From an uncultured Oscillibacter sp. (GTDB taxonomy: Bacteria > Bacillota > Clostridia > Oscillospirales > Oscillospiraceae), in contig CANDBG010000027.1 of the NCBI GenBank assembly GCA_947382875.1, forward strand, positions 1-35,076: a stretch of DNA of 35,076 nt. The letters are read 5' to 3'. Position 1 is the stretch's first letter. The number at the start of each line of letters is the position of its first letter. A program made the position numbers and the translations under genes. The notes below the pieces were generated by a model that was given only the letters and a program-made list of their open reading frames with translations, was not told the origin of the DNA and made no database searches. Shown piece after piece: positions 27,909 through 34,777 of the stretch.

Positions 27909-29222
27909 TCAGGAAACCTCGGTTTTGCGGTGTGTCTTGCACCAGAAGCTGTCCGCCAGGCGGGTCAAGGGAAGGAAGTAGAGGTAACAAGCGGCGAGGA
28001 TACTGGCCGTTGGCGCGGCAATCGAGGCCAGGGGTACTGCGCTGGCAAGAGACCAGGGAACGAGAGGCGCGAGGATTACGCTGCTGTCCTCCAGGTCGAT
28101 GGCAAGGGACTGCGGGTCCGGTTCGACTTCACCGCAGAGCTGGTGCGTGAGGAGGATGGAGAGGGTCTGACTGCACCCGACAACATTGGAGACAAGTGCA
28201 AAGCCCGCAACGGCCGTAAAGGGGGTTGCAGAACGTGCGGCGCGGGCGAGCAGACGTTTTGCGCCGTCCAGAAGCCCGGTCTGGCGAAAAAGTCCGGAAT
28301 AAGCGGAAGAAATGGAGACGATGGCAAGACCGTTTGCCATAGAAACCACCCCGCCGCCGTTCAGCATGGCGGCGAGTTCCGGGTCAGCGGTCCGGAAGCC
28401 CAGGAGCATCGCACGGCAGATATCAGGAAAGGACATTGTCTGCAAGGCAGCGCAGCAAGCGGCAGCAAGGGCGATACTGGTAAGCATTGTCCACTTGACG
28501 TTGACGCGAAGCGCCGAGAGCAATAGAATTGCGGATACAGGCAAAAGGGCAGGCCAGCGAAGGACGAATTGTCGGGCAAAGGCGGATTCGATATCCAGCG
28601 GAGCGGCAGCGCCATGAATGGAGAGACCCGAAGCGGTGTAGACGCCGCAGGCCAGAAGGAAAGGAATCAAGGAAGTCCGAAACATTTTTTTGAGGTTTGA
28701 AAAGAGGTCCGTACCGGTCAGTTCACAGACAAGCAGGGCGCTGGTAGAGACCGGGGACCAGCGATCCCCGAAATAGATGCCAGAGAGGACCGCGCCCCCG
28801 GACAGAACCGGGTTCAGGCCCAGAACAGCGCTCATGCTCATGCAGACCGCACCCATGGTAGCGGCGGTGCCGAAAGAGCTGCCCATCAGGACAGATACGC
28901 CGCAGTTCAGGAGGAAGGCGGCGAGGTAAAAGATGGAAGGCTGAATAAAGCGCACAGCAAAACAGACGATAAGAGGGATGGCTCCGCTGGCGCGCCACAG
29001 GGCGCTTAACGCGCCGATTAAGAGAAAGACGGGCAAAATTTTCCGAATCGTTCGGACGCCGGAAAGGGCCATATGCAGCAATTCGGTCCAGGGGAAGCCT
29101 TTGAACCGTCCATAGGAGAAAAAGAGGAGCAATCCGAACAGGAGGGCCAGCAGGATTGACCAGCCCCGCAGCACACAGACGGCAAGTCCGGTGCAAAAGG
29201 CGCATAAGACAAGGATTTCCAT
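27909..29222 (-). CDS. NhaC-family sodium/proton antiporter-like protein
   Basis: This 437-residue hydrophobic protein has about 11-12 membrane segments. GIYFGDRWSPVSTSALLVCELTGTDLF at about 150-176 and the VLMGSSFGTAATMG segment before it match the NhaC pattern (GDxxSPxS, GTxxG). The family exchanges Na+ for H+, or malate/lactate in relatives. It is monocistronic, bounded by terminators, and on the opposite strand to its neighbours. The site GGAG lies 10 bases upstream. Substrate cannot be told from sequence. Confidence 0.87.
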   Translation of the reverse strand: MEILVLCAFCTGLAVCVLRGWSILLALLFGLLLFFSYGRFKGFPWTELLHMALSGVRTIRKILPVFLLIGALSALWRASGAIPLIVCFAVRFIQPSIFYLAAFLLNCGVSVLMGSSFGTAATMGAVCMSMSAVLGLNPVLSGGAVLSGIYFGDRWSPVSTSALLVCELTGTDLFSNLKKMFRTSLIPFLLACGVYTASGLSIHGAAAPLDIESAFARQFVLRWPALLPVSAILLLSALRVNVKWTMLTSIALAAACCAALQTMSFPDICRAMLLGFRTADPELAAMLNGGGVVSMANGLAIVSISSAYSGLFRQTGLLDGAKRLLARAARSATPFTAVAGFALVSNVVGCSQTLSILLTHQLCGEVEPDPQSLAIDLEDSSVILAPLVPWSLASAVPLASIAAPTASILAACYLYFLPLTRLADSFWCKTHRKTEVS

Positions 29223-29246
29223 AAAATATCAACTCCAACCGCCGTA

Positions 29247-29275
29247 AGCATAGCACATTTTCCCGTCCGGGGCAA
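29247..29275 (-). promoter_or_regulatory. Candidate antiporter promoter
   Basis: On the minus strand TTGCCC (29270-29275) and TATGCT (29247-29252) are 17 bases apart, 24 bases before the gene. The match is moderate. Confidence 0.35.
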
Positions 29276-29370
29276 GCGGCGTTTTCAACGGAAAAAGGAG
29301 TCTATGAAGGGCGGTGTCAGGCTGCAGCGGGAAAATTTTCAATTTTTTTGCACAACCGGAGGAAAAATGC

Positions 29371-29399
29371 TTGCAATCACAGGCAACTTAGGATAGAAT
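29371..29399 (+). promoter_or_regulatory. efp promoter
   Basis: TTGCAA (29371-29376) and TAGAAT (29394-29399) are 17 bases apart. Transcription would start near 29406, giving a leader of about 80 nt with a GAGAAAA/TTTTCTC hairpin (29425-29456). Confidence 0.65.
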
Positions 29400-29484
29400 A
29401 ACATCGGCTATAAACCGTATAAGAGAGAAAATGTCCTCCCCGCAGGCCGTTTTCTCAAAAATGCTTTTGAGGAGGATATTAACT

Positions 29485-30054
29485 ATGCCTACAATTTCTG
29501 CCGGTGATTTTCGGAAGGGTATGATTTTTGAAATGGAAGGAAAGCCGATGCTGGTGGTGGACTTCCAGCACGTGAAGCCCGGAAAGGGCGCGGCGTTCGT
29601 GCGTACGAAGTACAAGAACGTCATCACGGGAGCGATCCGCGAGGAATCCTTCAACCCGACCGCAAAGTTTGAGCAGGCGAGCGTAGAGCGTCGGGACGCC
29701 GAGTACAGCTATAACGACGGCGATCTGTATTATTTCATGGACCCGGAGACGTATGATATGTCCCCGCTGAACCGGGACGTTCTTGGCGAAGCGTTCAAGT
29801 TCATGAAGGAGAATACCGTGTGCAAGCTGGTGAGCTACAAGGGGAATGTGTTTACGGTGGAAGTCCCCAACTTCATGGATCTGGAAGTAACAGAGACGGA
29901 ACCGGGCGTAAAGGGCGACACGGCGACGAACGTCACGAAAAAGGCTACGCTGGAAACCGGCGCAGTTATTCAGGTGCCGCTGTTTATCAACGAGGGAGAA
30001 AAGATTCAGGTGGATACCCGTACCGGCGAATATCTGGGCCGCTGCAAGGAGTAA
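29485..30054 (+). CDS. efp: Elongation factor P
   Basis: EF-P relieves ribosomes stalled on consecutive prolines. The 189 residues form the three-barrel protein, with the modifiable lysine K34 in [10 protein letters not shown], as in B. subtilis. The start at 29485 is chosen because GGAGG lies 9 bases before it and the sequence then begins like other EF-Ps ([12 protein letters not shown]). The frame stays open to an ATG at 29431 which would add 18 residues; that codon has no proper ribosome site. Confidence 0.96.
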   Translation: MPTISAGDFRKGMIFEMEGKPMLVVDFQHVKPGKGAAFVRTKYKNVITGAIREESFNPTAKFEQASVERRDAEYSYNDGDLYYFMDPETYDMSPLNRDVLGEAFKFMKENTVCKLVSYKGNVFTVEVPNFMDLEVTETEPGVKGDTATNVTKKATLETGAVIQVPLFINEGEKIQVDTRTGEYLGRCKE

Positions 30055-30115
30055 GTGCAGATCTGGCGTCGCGCGGAAGACTGGACACATTTGCGGAACG
30101 AAAGGAGCGAATGCA

Positions 30116-30544
30116 ATGGAAATTACGGAAAAGGTAGCCTATTTGAAGGGGCTGGCCGAAGGAATGGAGCTGGACACCAGTAAGAAAGAGGGCAAGCTGC
30201 TTGCTGCGATGATTGACGTTTTGGAAGACATCGCGCTGGAGCTGGAGGAGCTGAAGGAGACCCAGGAGGAACTGGGAGATGGTCTGGATGCCGTCAGCGA
30301 CGACCTGGAAGACGTGGAAGAAGCGCTCTATGGCGAGGACGATGACGAGGATGACGACTTTGACGAGGACCTGGACAGTGAAGAATGTTTCGCCACGACG
30401 TGTCCGAGCTGTGAGGAGACGATCTATTTTGACGACACCGTGTTAGAGGACGGCGAAGTTATTTGCCCGAACTGCGGTGAGAAGCTGGAATTTGACTTTG
30501 CCAGTCTGGACGACGACGAGGAAGAAGAAAGCGACGAGGAATAA
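30116..30544 (+). CDS. CD1247-like acidic zinc-ribbon protein
   Basis: A 142-residue protein of unknown role. The first 60 residues are helical (YLKGLAEGMELD), followed by a strongly acidic linker, a zinc ribbon with C96-x2-C99 and C117-x2-C120, and an acidic tail. This arrangement matches the clostridial CD1247 N-terminal family, often found next to efp, as here 61 bp downstream. An AAAGGAG precedes the ATG. The zinc ribbon may bind nucleic acid or protein. Confidence 0.8.
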   Translation: MEITEKVAYLKGLAEGMELDTSKKEGKLLAAMIDVLEDIALELEELKETQEELGDGLDAVSDDLEDVEEALYGEDDDEDDDFDEDLDSEECFATTCPSCEETIYFDDTVLEDGEVICPNCGEKLEFDFASLDDDEEEESDEE

Positions 30545-30575
30545 GAGTCTGATTGTCATGAAAAAAGACAGGCGC

Positions 30576-30606
30576 GCGGGACGGGGAAAAGCCCCGTCCC
30601 GCGGTT
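30576..30606 (+). terminator. Terminator after the zinc-ribbon gene
   Basis: GCGGGACGGGG and CCCCGTCCCGC form an 11-bp GC stem with loop AAAAG, followed by GGTTTCC. The stem is strong and the tail moderate. Confidence 0.75.
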
Positions 30607-30661
30607 TCCGTCGTCTGGCGGGGGTTTGAGGTAAATTTTTCGGAGACTTTACGAATTTTTC

Positions 30662-30690
30662 TTGCAAGCCAGAGAGAAATGTGGTATACT
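30662..30690 (+). promoter_or_regulatory. tRNA-Ser promoter
   Basis: TTGCAA (30662-30667) and TATACT (30685-30690) are 17 bases apart, with a start near 30697, about 31 nt before the mature tRNA. Confidence 0.7.
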
Positions 30691-30727
30691 AAAATAAATG
30701 GTTTTTTGAGGAAATGGAAAAAGAAAT

Positions 30728-30816
30728 GCAGCGGTATCGAAGTGGTCATAACGGCCCTGACTCGAAATCAGGTAACCCGCAAGGGTTCGTGGGTTCGAAT
30801 CCCACCCGCTGCGCCA
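30728..30816 (+). tRNA. tRNA-Ser(CGA)
   Basis: The 89-nt sequence folds into a class II tRNA. The acceptor stem pairs GCAGCGG with CCGCTGC, then discriminator G and encoded CCA. The anticodon stem CCTGA/TCAGG (30756-30760, 30768-30772) holds loop CTCGAAA with anticodon CGA at 30763-30765. A long variable arm (AACCC/GGGTT around GCAA) follows, and the T arm GTGGG-TTCGAAT-CCCAC is normal. It decodes UCG. An AT-rich island begins right behind it. Confidence 0.96.
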
Positions 30817-30820
30817 AATT

Positions 30821-30877
30821 AAAAGCCCACTTTCGATGCCGTAGGCGAAACGCCTACGGCATCGAAAGTGGGCTTTT
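30821..30877 (+). terminator. Very long hairpin terminator after tRNA-Ser
   Basis: Arms of 27 bases (30821-30847 and 30851-30877) are perfectly complementary with an AAA loop. The flanking AAAA and TTTT make it an intrinsic terminator, placed 4 bases behind the CCA end. The stem is far longer than typical terminators. Confidence 0.85.
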
Positions 30878-31056
30878 GCTTGTATTTCGTTGACAAAAAA
30901 GATGCAGGCCAGCAACCATTGTGCTGAAGTGATTTCACAACTTATAGCTTTAGTTGCACCTGTACCTGTTCATGGCTGTGGGACAACTTGTAGGAAATGT
31001 TGTTCTTAGAGAACTTTTGTCAAGGGTAGTCTTCAATTTTGAAAAACCAATAAATA
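30878..31056. other. AT-rich region before the island genes
   Basis: No supported gene lies here. A 35-codon frame (30902-31009) ends in cysteine-rich residues but has no ribosome site. The base composition changes from GC-rich to AT-rich across this stretch, so it marks the left edge of the inserted segment. Confidence 0.5.
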
Positions 31057-31078
31057 GGGTGTCTTGCAAGCACCCTAT
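31054..31078. promoter_or_regulatory. Dyad operator over the island promoter
   Basis: ATAGGGTG (31054-31061) and CACCCTAT (31071-31078) flank an inner palindrome CTTGCAAG (31063-31070), making a nearly symmetrical 25-bp site. It contains the -35 box of the promoter below. A repressor binding here would block transcription; the binder is unknown. It could also form an RNA hairpin only if transcription began upstream. Confidence 0.5.
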
Positions 31079-31092
31079 ATTAGCGGTATAAT
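31064..31092 (+). promoter_or_regulatory. Island promoter
   Basis: TTGCAA (31064-31069) and TATAAT (31087-31092) are 17 bases apart, leaving a leader of about 45 nt before the first island gene. Confidence 0.7.
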
Positions 31093-31143
31093 GTACAAGG
31101 CTAATAATTTGCGGCAGAGATTACTGAAAAAGGAGAAGACTCA

Positions 31144-32241
31144 ATGCCAGAAGATAATAAGAAACCTGAAGCAATTAAAGAATACTATATCGCCTACTTT
31201 GATTTACTTGGCTATAAGGACTTTTTTTACAATCACCTAGATAAGGTAGAAAATTTCCTTCAGGTCATATATGAAGCAATTTCTCTCACGAACGGTTACA
31301 TACAAGAGGTAAATTTATCGCCTGTCGCGGCAGATATCGGAAATCTATTTATTCGAACAAAAGTATTTTCGGACAACATTCTGCTGTGTTTGGAGAAAAC
31401 GAGTGCAAATGTAGATTATCCTCGTTTCCTTGCATTTTTGGCAATCATTGCAGATATTCAGCGTAATTTTGTTTTGAGATATGGCCTATTTCTTAGGGGT
31501 GGAATAACAATTGGGAAACTTTCGTTTAATGAGGATTTCATTTTCGGGCAAGGACTAATCGAGGCTGTCGCTTTGGAAGAAAGTGCAATTTATCCACGAA
31601 TCATCATGGGACAAGCTGCGCTTGATTATATTTTACAGCCCCATTTTGTGCAACAAAGTGATTTGAAGAAAGCTTGTGAAATTGAAAGTCGTGCTCATTC
31701 TGGTGCGTATATCTCTGATATAGATCTTGCGTTTTGCAACTCTATTATGCCTGCTGTGAATATGGAGAAATTCTATTTGCAATGGAGAGAACATCTCCTT
31801 CTCCCCACCATTGATGGAGCGGTTGCTTTGAATTATCTATATTGTCTAAACGTCAACAGTATGTTTGACCAGACCACTATAGTGCAAATGCTGGACTTCT
31901 TGAAAACATTTTCACCAAAGGACTACCAAAGGTTGTGTAACCTTAGCCCTAACCAGAAACATCGGCTTGAACAGCACAAGGATCGTGTCATTCAAAAAAT
32001 CAAAGAATTTGGGAAATACGATAATTTAGACGTATCTAATGTAAAAGAAGCTGGTATCAGGGAACATATCTTAAAAAAATATTTATGGGTGCTGACATTT
32101 CACAATTATGTATGTATGATATATGGTATTTCGAATTGTATGATTAAATCAGGAAGTACATGTGACATTCGTTTTATGCGGATGACCACAGAAATTTTTG
32201 AAGATGACTCACCTGGAGTGAAACAACAGAATGGGAACTGA
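31144..32241 (+). CDS. Class III nucleotidyl-cyclase-like protein
   Basis: I do not know a named family for this 365-residue soluble protein. Its first half follows the class III cyclase palm pattern: strand 1 with a metal aspartate in AYFDLLGYKDFF (D20), the hairpin FSDNILLC with a second aspartate (D77), then RGGITIG (118-124) and GQGLIEAVALEES (135-147), equivalent to the GxxVNxAARLE helix. Both metal aspartates are present, so catalysis is possible. The C-terminal half (about 170-365) is helical and not recognised. AAGGAG precedes the ATG. The codon use is AT-rich, unlike genes to the left. In a defence setting it might make a cyclic nucleotide signal for the two genes behind it, but it might also be an independent gene. 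Confidence 0.7.
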   Translation: MPEDNKKPEAIKEYYIAYFDLLGYKDFFYNHLDKVENFLQVIYEAISLTNGYIQEVNLSPVAADIGNLFIRTKVFSDNILLCLEKTSANVDYPRFLAFLAIIADIQRNFVLRYGLFLRGGITIGKLSFNEDFIFGQGLIEAVALEESAIYPRIIMGQAALDYILQPHFVQQSDLKKACEIESRAHSGAYISDIDLAFCNSIMPAVNMEKFYLQWREHLLLPTIDGAVALNYLYCLNVNSMFDQTTIVQMLDFLKTFSPKDYQRLCNLSPNQKHRLEQHKDRVIQKIKEFGKYDNLDVSNVKEAGIREHILKKYLWVLTFHNYVCMIYGISNCMIKSGSTCDIRFMRMTTEIFEDDSPGVKQQNGN

Positions 32242-32259
32242 TATGAATAATGGTCTCTG

Positions 32260-32288
32260 TTGATATTTTGGAAAGATATTGATAAAAC
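32260..32288 (+). promoter_or_regulatory. Possible internal promoter of the island
   Basis: TTGATA (32260-32265) and TAAAAC (32283-32288) are 17 bases apart in the 86-bp gap before the second island gene. The match is modest. It would let the last two genes be expressed without the first. Confidence 0.3.
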
Positions 32289-32327
32289 GAAGAAAATGTA
32301 CTCAACGGTCAAGAGGGGTGAATATAG

Positions 32328-33335
32328 ATGAGAGATAGACGCGCCCATTCAGTCTTATTCGGTTTCGATTTCCAAGTAAATGCTGCAATTGTATTAATGC
32401 TCGAAAACATCAAGGAGTTGAGCTCTTTACGCTTAGAAGGAAACGAAGAGGACATTGAACTCACGTTGGAAGGCAACCGAAAAATTTTGGTACAGGCAAA
32501 ATCTGTTGAAAATGCTAGCTCAGATTTTTCTAATGTGCGAGCAAATTTAAAAAAAGCACTTATGACTCTTTCTGAGGGTGCTCAGAAGGTGGATGCGAAA
32601 CAGCTAATATTTATTACAAACTCTCCTAATCCATTCAATGACCAATATTCCAGAAGTATCTTTTGGGGGCCTACACGCAGACCATTTTCAACCTTGCCTT
32701 CGTCTGCCCAAGAAATAGTCATAGGATACCTGAGCACAATAGCTGTTCCTCTTGATCCACAGAAATTCATAGTTCAGGTGTTCCCTTTTGAAACGGACGA
32801 TGAAACTGAACGCTATAAAGCCGTGATGCAGGCTACTAATGACTTCATTGGCAGTCTCAACGCCAACACATCACCAGGTTTGGGGAAGAAGCTTCTACAA
32901 GTTTGGCACAACAATATTTTTATAAATGGTAGCAAAAAAGATGCGACTATTCATTTGAACAAGAAAAATATTATTTGGCCCATTATCGTTTTAGAAACAG
33001 ATATATCTCGGTGCGAAGAAAGCTTTACTGAACAATTTGACGCCGGAGTATATGATGAAGTTGTTCATCTGTATGGCAAAACAATTGACTCCTGCTGTGA
33101 GCGAGTTGATTTCTTTGCACGAGTGCTTTACGACTACAACCAATTTTCATGTAGCAAGAAACCTATGGATAAATGCCTAGAGTTCGTCAATTGCTCGTGG
33201 GAGGACTATAAATCGGAATTTGCCGTTCCCGGAATTGACAATGAAACTTTAGAGGCGTTAACAAAAACCGTCCTTTATAATGTTGTCCGCAGGCGCATTA
33301 TTATCAACAAAATAAAGCAGGGGGTGAATCTATGA
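32328..33335 (+). CDS. DUF4297/Cap4-like nuclease-domain protein
   Basis: The 335 residues begin with GFDFQVNAAIVLML and LEGNEEDIELTLEG, then ILVQAKS. This is the pattern of the DUF4297/Cap4 branch of PD-(D/E)xK nucleases: an early acidic residue, D42, and Q56-A-K58. The region after residue 110 is not recognised; the helical C-terminus (about 280-335) may be the partner-binding part seen in ABC-three-component effectors. GAGGGG lies 9 bases before the ATG. Its stop overlaps the ATPase start by 4 bases, so the two proteins probably work together, the ATPase sensing and this one cutting DNA. Direct evidence for nuclease activity is lacking. Confidence 0.7.
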   Translation: MRDRRAHSVLFGFDFQVNAAIVLMLENIKELSSLRLEGNEEDIELTLEGNRKILVQAKSVENASSDFSNVRANLKKALMTLSEGAQKVDAKQLIFITNSPNPFNDQYSRSIFWGPTRRPFSTLPSSAQEIVIGYLSTIAVPLDPQKFIVQVFPFETDDETERYKAVMQATNDFIGSLNANTSPGLGKKLLQVWHNNIFINGSKKDATIHLNKKNIIWPIIVLETDISRCEESFTEQFDAGVYDEVVHLYGKTIDSCCERVDFFARVLYDYNQFSCSKKPMDKCLEFVNCSWEDYKSEFAVPGIDNETLEALTKTVLYNVVRRRIIINKIKQGVNL

Positions 33336-34777
33336 TCTTCTGTTCTATTCATATCAAAGAAGGAATGGCTGAACGAACTTTCAATTTCTCAAAGGGTGTA
33401 AATCTAATTTTTAGTAAAGAAAACAGCAAAGGGAAGACTACATTGCTACGTTTCATGCTATACTCCCTGGGATATAGTATTCCGAGTACACGGAAAATCA
33501 AATTTGACCATTGCGAAGTCGTAGCCCAGATCTATTGTGATGGAATCGGTGATATGAGACTCTCACGTTTTCACAATGATTTTATTGAAGTAATGGTTAA
33601 GAGTGAGAAAAAGACCTACATTTTGCCAGACCAGCTACACGAACTTCACAGCATTATTTTCGGAACTGAAAACCAGAATGTTCTGAATAATATCCTTGGG
33701 GCTATTTATGCTGATCAAGAAAAAGGATGGACACTTCTGAATCGCGGAACAGCTATCGGTAGTATTAGGTTCAATATCGAGGAACTGATTCGGGGCCTTT
33801 CTGGTTGTGATTGTAATGATCTAATTTGTAGTGAAAAACAATTAGAAAGAGAACTTGGAAAGTATCGACAATTGTTCAGCGTTGCCAAATATCGCGAAAG
33901 TATTATGGCCGAAAGTGGTACGCTTGCCGCAGACAATTATACCGTTGAGTCCGCTGTGGCTGTTTCGCAACTTTTAATCCAGCAAAATGCTCTTCAGAGT
34001 GAACTAAAGCGTATTGATAAAACCCTTACAGATAATAAGCGCATTCGCCATTATGTGGCAGAAATGAAGCTGATGATTCAGTTGCCTGATGGTACAACTG
34101 TACCTGTTACAGCAGAAAATATTGTGGGCCTATCCGATACAATTGACTTTTTGGTCGCCAAAAGGAAGATGATTTCCTCTGATTTGCGTTCTGTTATGCA
34201 TCAGCTCTCAGGGATACAAAAGGAACAACACACAGAGGAAGAGCAACTAGCATTTTTCAAATCTGAAAGTCTACTTGAAGTATTTGATAAAAAAATTGCT
34301 GCTGTTCCAATTGATGCTATTGCTATCAGTAAAGAGATAAAGCGACTAGAAAAAACATTGAAGGCCATCCGTAAAGAGATATCTGATAAAACAAAATCTG
34401 ACACAGGGGTCACAAAATCGCTTTATGAGAACATGGTGAAGTTTGCGACAGAATTGGGAGTCGGTAACAGTGAATCGATAGCAACTTCTTATCTTTTTAC
34501 TTCCAATTTGAAGGAATTGTCCGGTGCAGTCTTGCATAAAACTGTGTTTGCGTTCCGTTTAGCATATATCATTGAGATAGAAAAACATCTGGGAATCAAA
34601 CTTCCAATCATTTTGGACTCTCCAAGTGGAAAAGAAGTGGATCAAGCTAATATTCAGCTAATGGTCAATATTCTTAAAAGAGATTTTTCTGATAACCAGA
34701 TTATTATTGCATCTATCTTCCAGTATGATTTTAACTCTGTTAATATTATAGAGATAAACAACCGTCTAATTGAATAA
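33332..34777 (+). CDS. SMC/Rad50-like ABC ATPase
   Basis: The 481 residues form a split ABC ATPase with coiled coil. The N-terminal P-loop reads SKENSKGKTTLLR (K35, T36), with lysine where the first P-loop glycine normally stands; NSxGKTT forms occur in ABC-three-component ATPases. Residues about 165-390 are mostly helical with heptad-like leucines (about 210-240 and 275-365), a short coiled-coil arm. The signature is ELSGA at 395-399 and Walker B ends in ILDSP (427-431), with serine after the Walker B aspartate in place of glutamate. E435 lies 4 residues on. The gene overlaps the nuclease-like gene by ATGA. It resembles LmuB of Lamassu; no LmuC-like small gene is seen. Confidence 0.78.
   Translation: MIFCSIHIKEGMAERTFNFSKGVNLIFSKENSKGKTTLLRFMLYSLGYSIPSTRKIKFDHCEVVAQIYCDGIGDMRLSRFHNDFIEVMVKSEKKTYILPDQLHELHSIIFGTENQNVLNNILGAIYADQEKGWTLLNRGTAIGSIRFNIEELIRGLSGCDCNDLICSEKQLERELGKYRQLFSVAKYRESIMAESGTLAADNYTVESAVAVSQLLIQQNALQSELKRIDKTLTDNKRIRHYVAEMKLMIQLPDGTTVPVTAENIVGLSDTIDFLVAKRKMISSDLRSVMHQLSGIQKEQHTEEEQLAFFKSESLLEVFDKKIAAVPIDAIAISKEIKRLEKTLKAIRKEISDKTKSDTGVTKSLYENMVKFATELGVGNSESIATSYLFTSNLKELSGAVLHKTVFAFRLAYIIEIEKHLGIKLPIILDSPSGKEVDQANIQLMVNILKRDFSDNQIIIASIFQYDFNSVNIIEINNRLIE

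Noticed and set aside
29304..29396. 30-codon frame before efp
   Set aside because: The ribosome site is only 3 bases from the ATG, and the efp -35 box lies within the frame.
30649..30915. Minus-strand frame containing GWDSNPR
   Set aside because: It is the antisense of tRNA-Ser; this motif is a well-known false protein arising from tRNA genes.
30902..31009. 35-codon frame ending in a cysteine-rich stretch
   Set aside because: No ribosome site or promoter fits it; probably chance or a relic.
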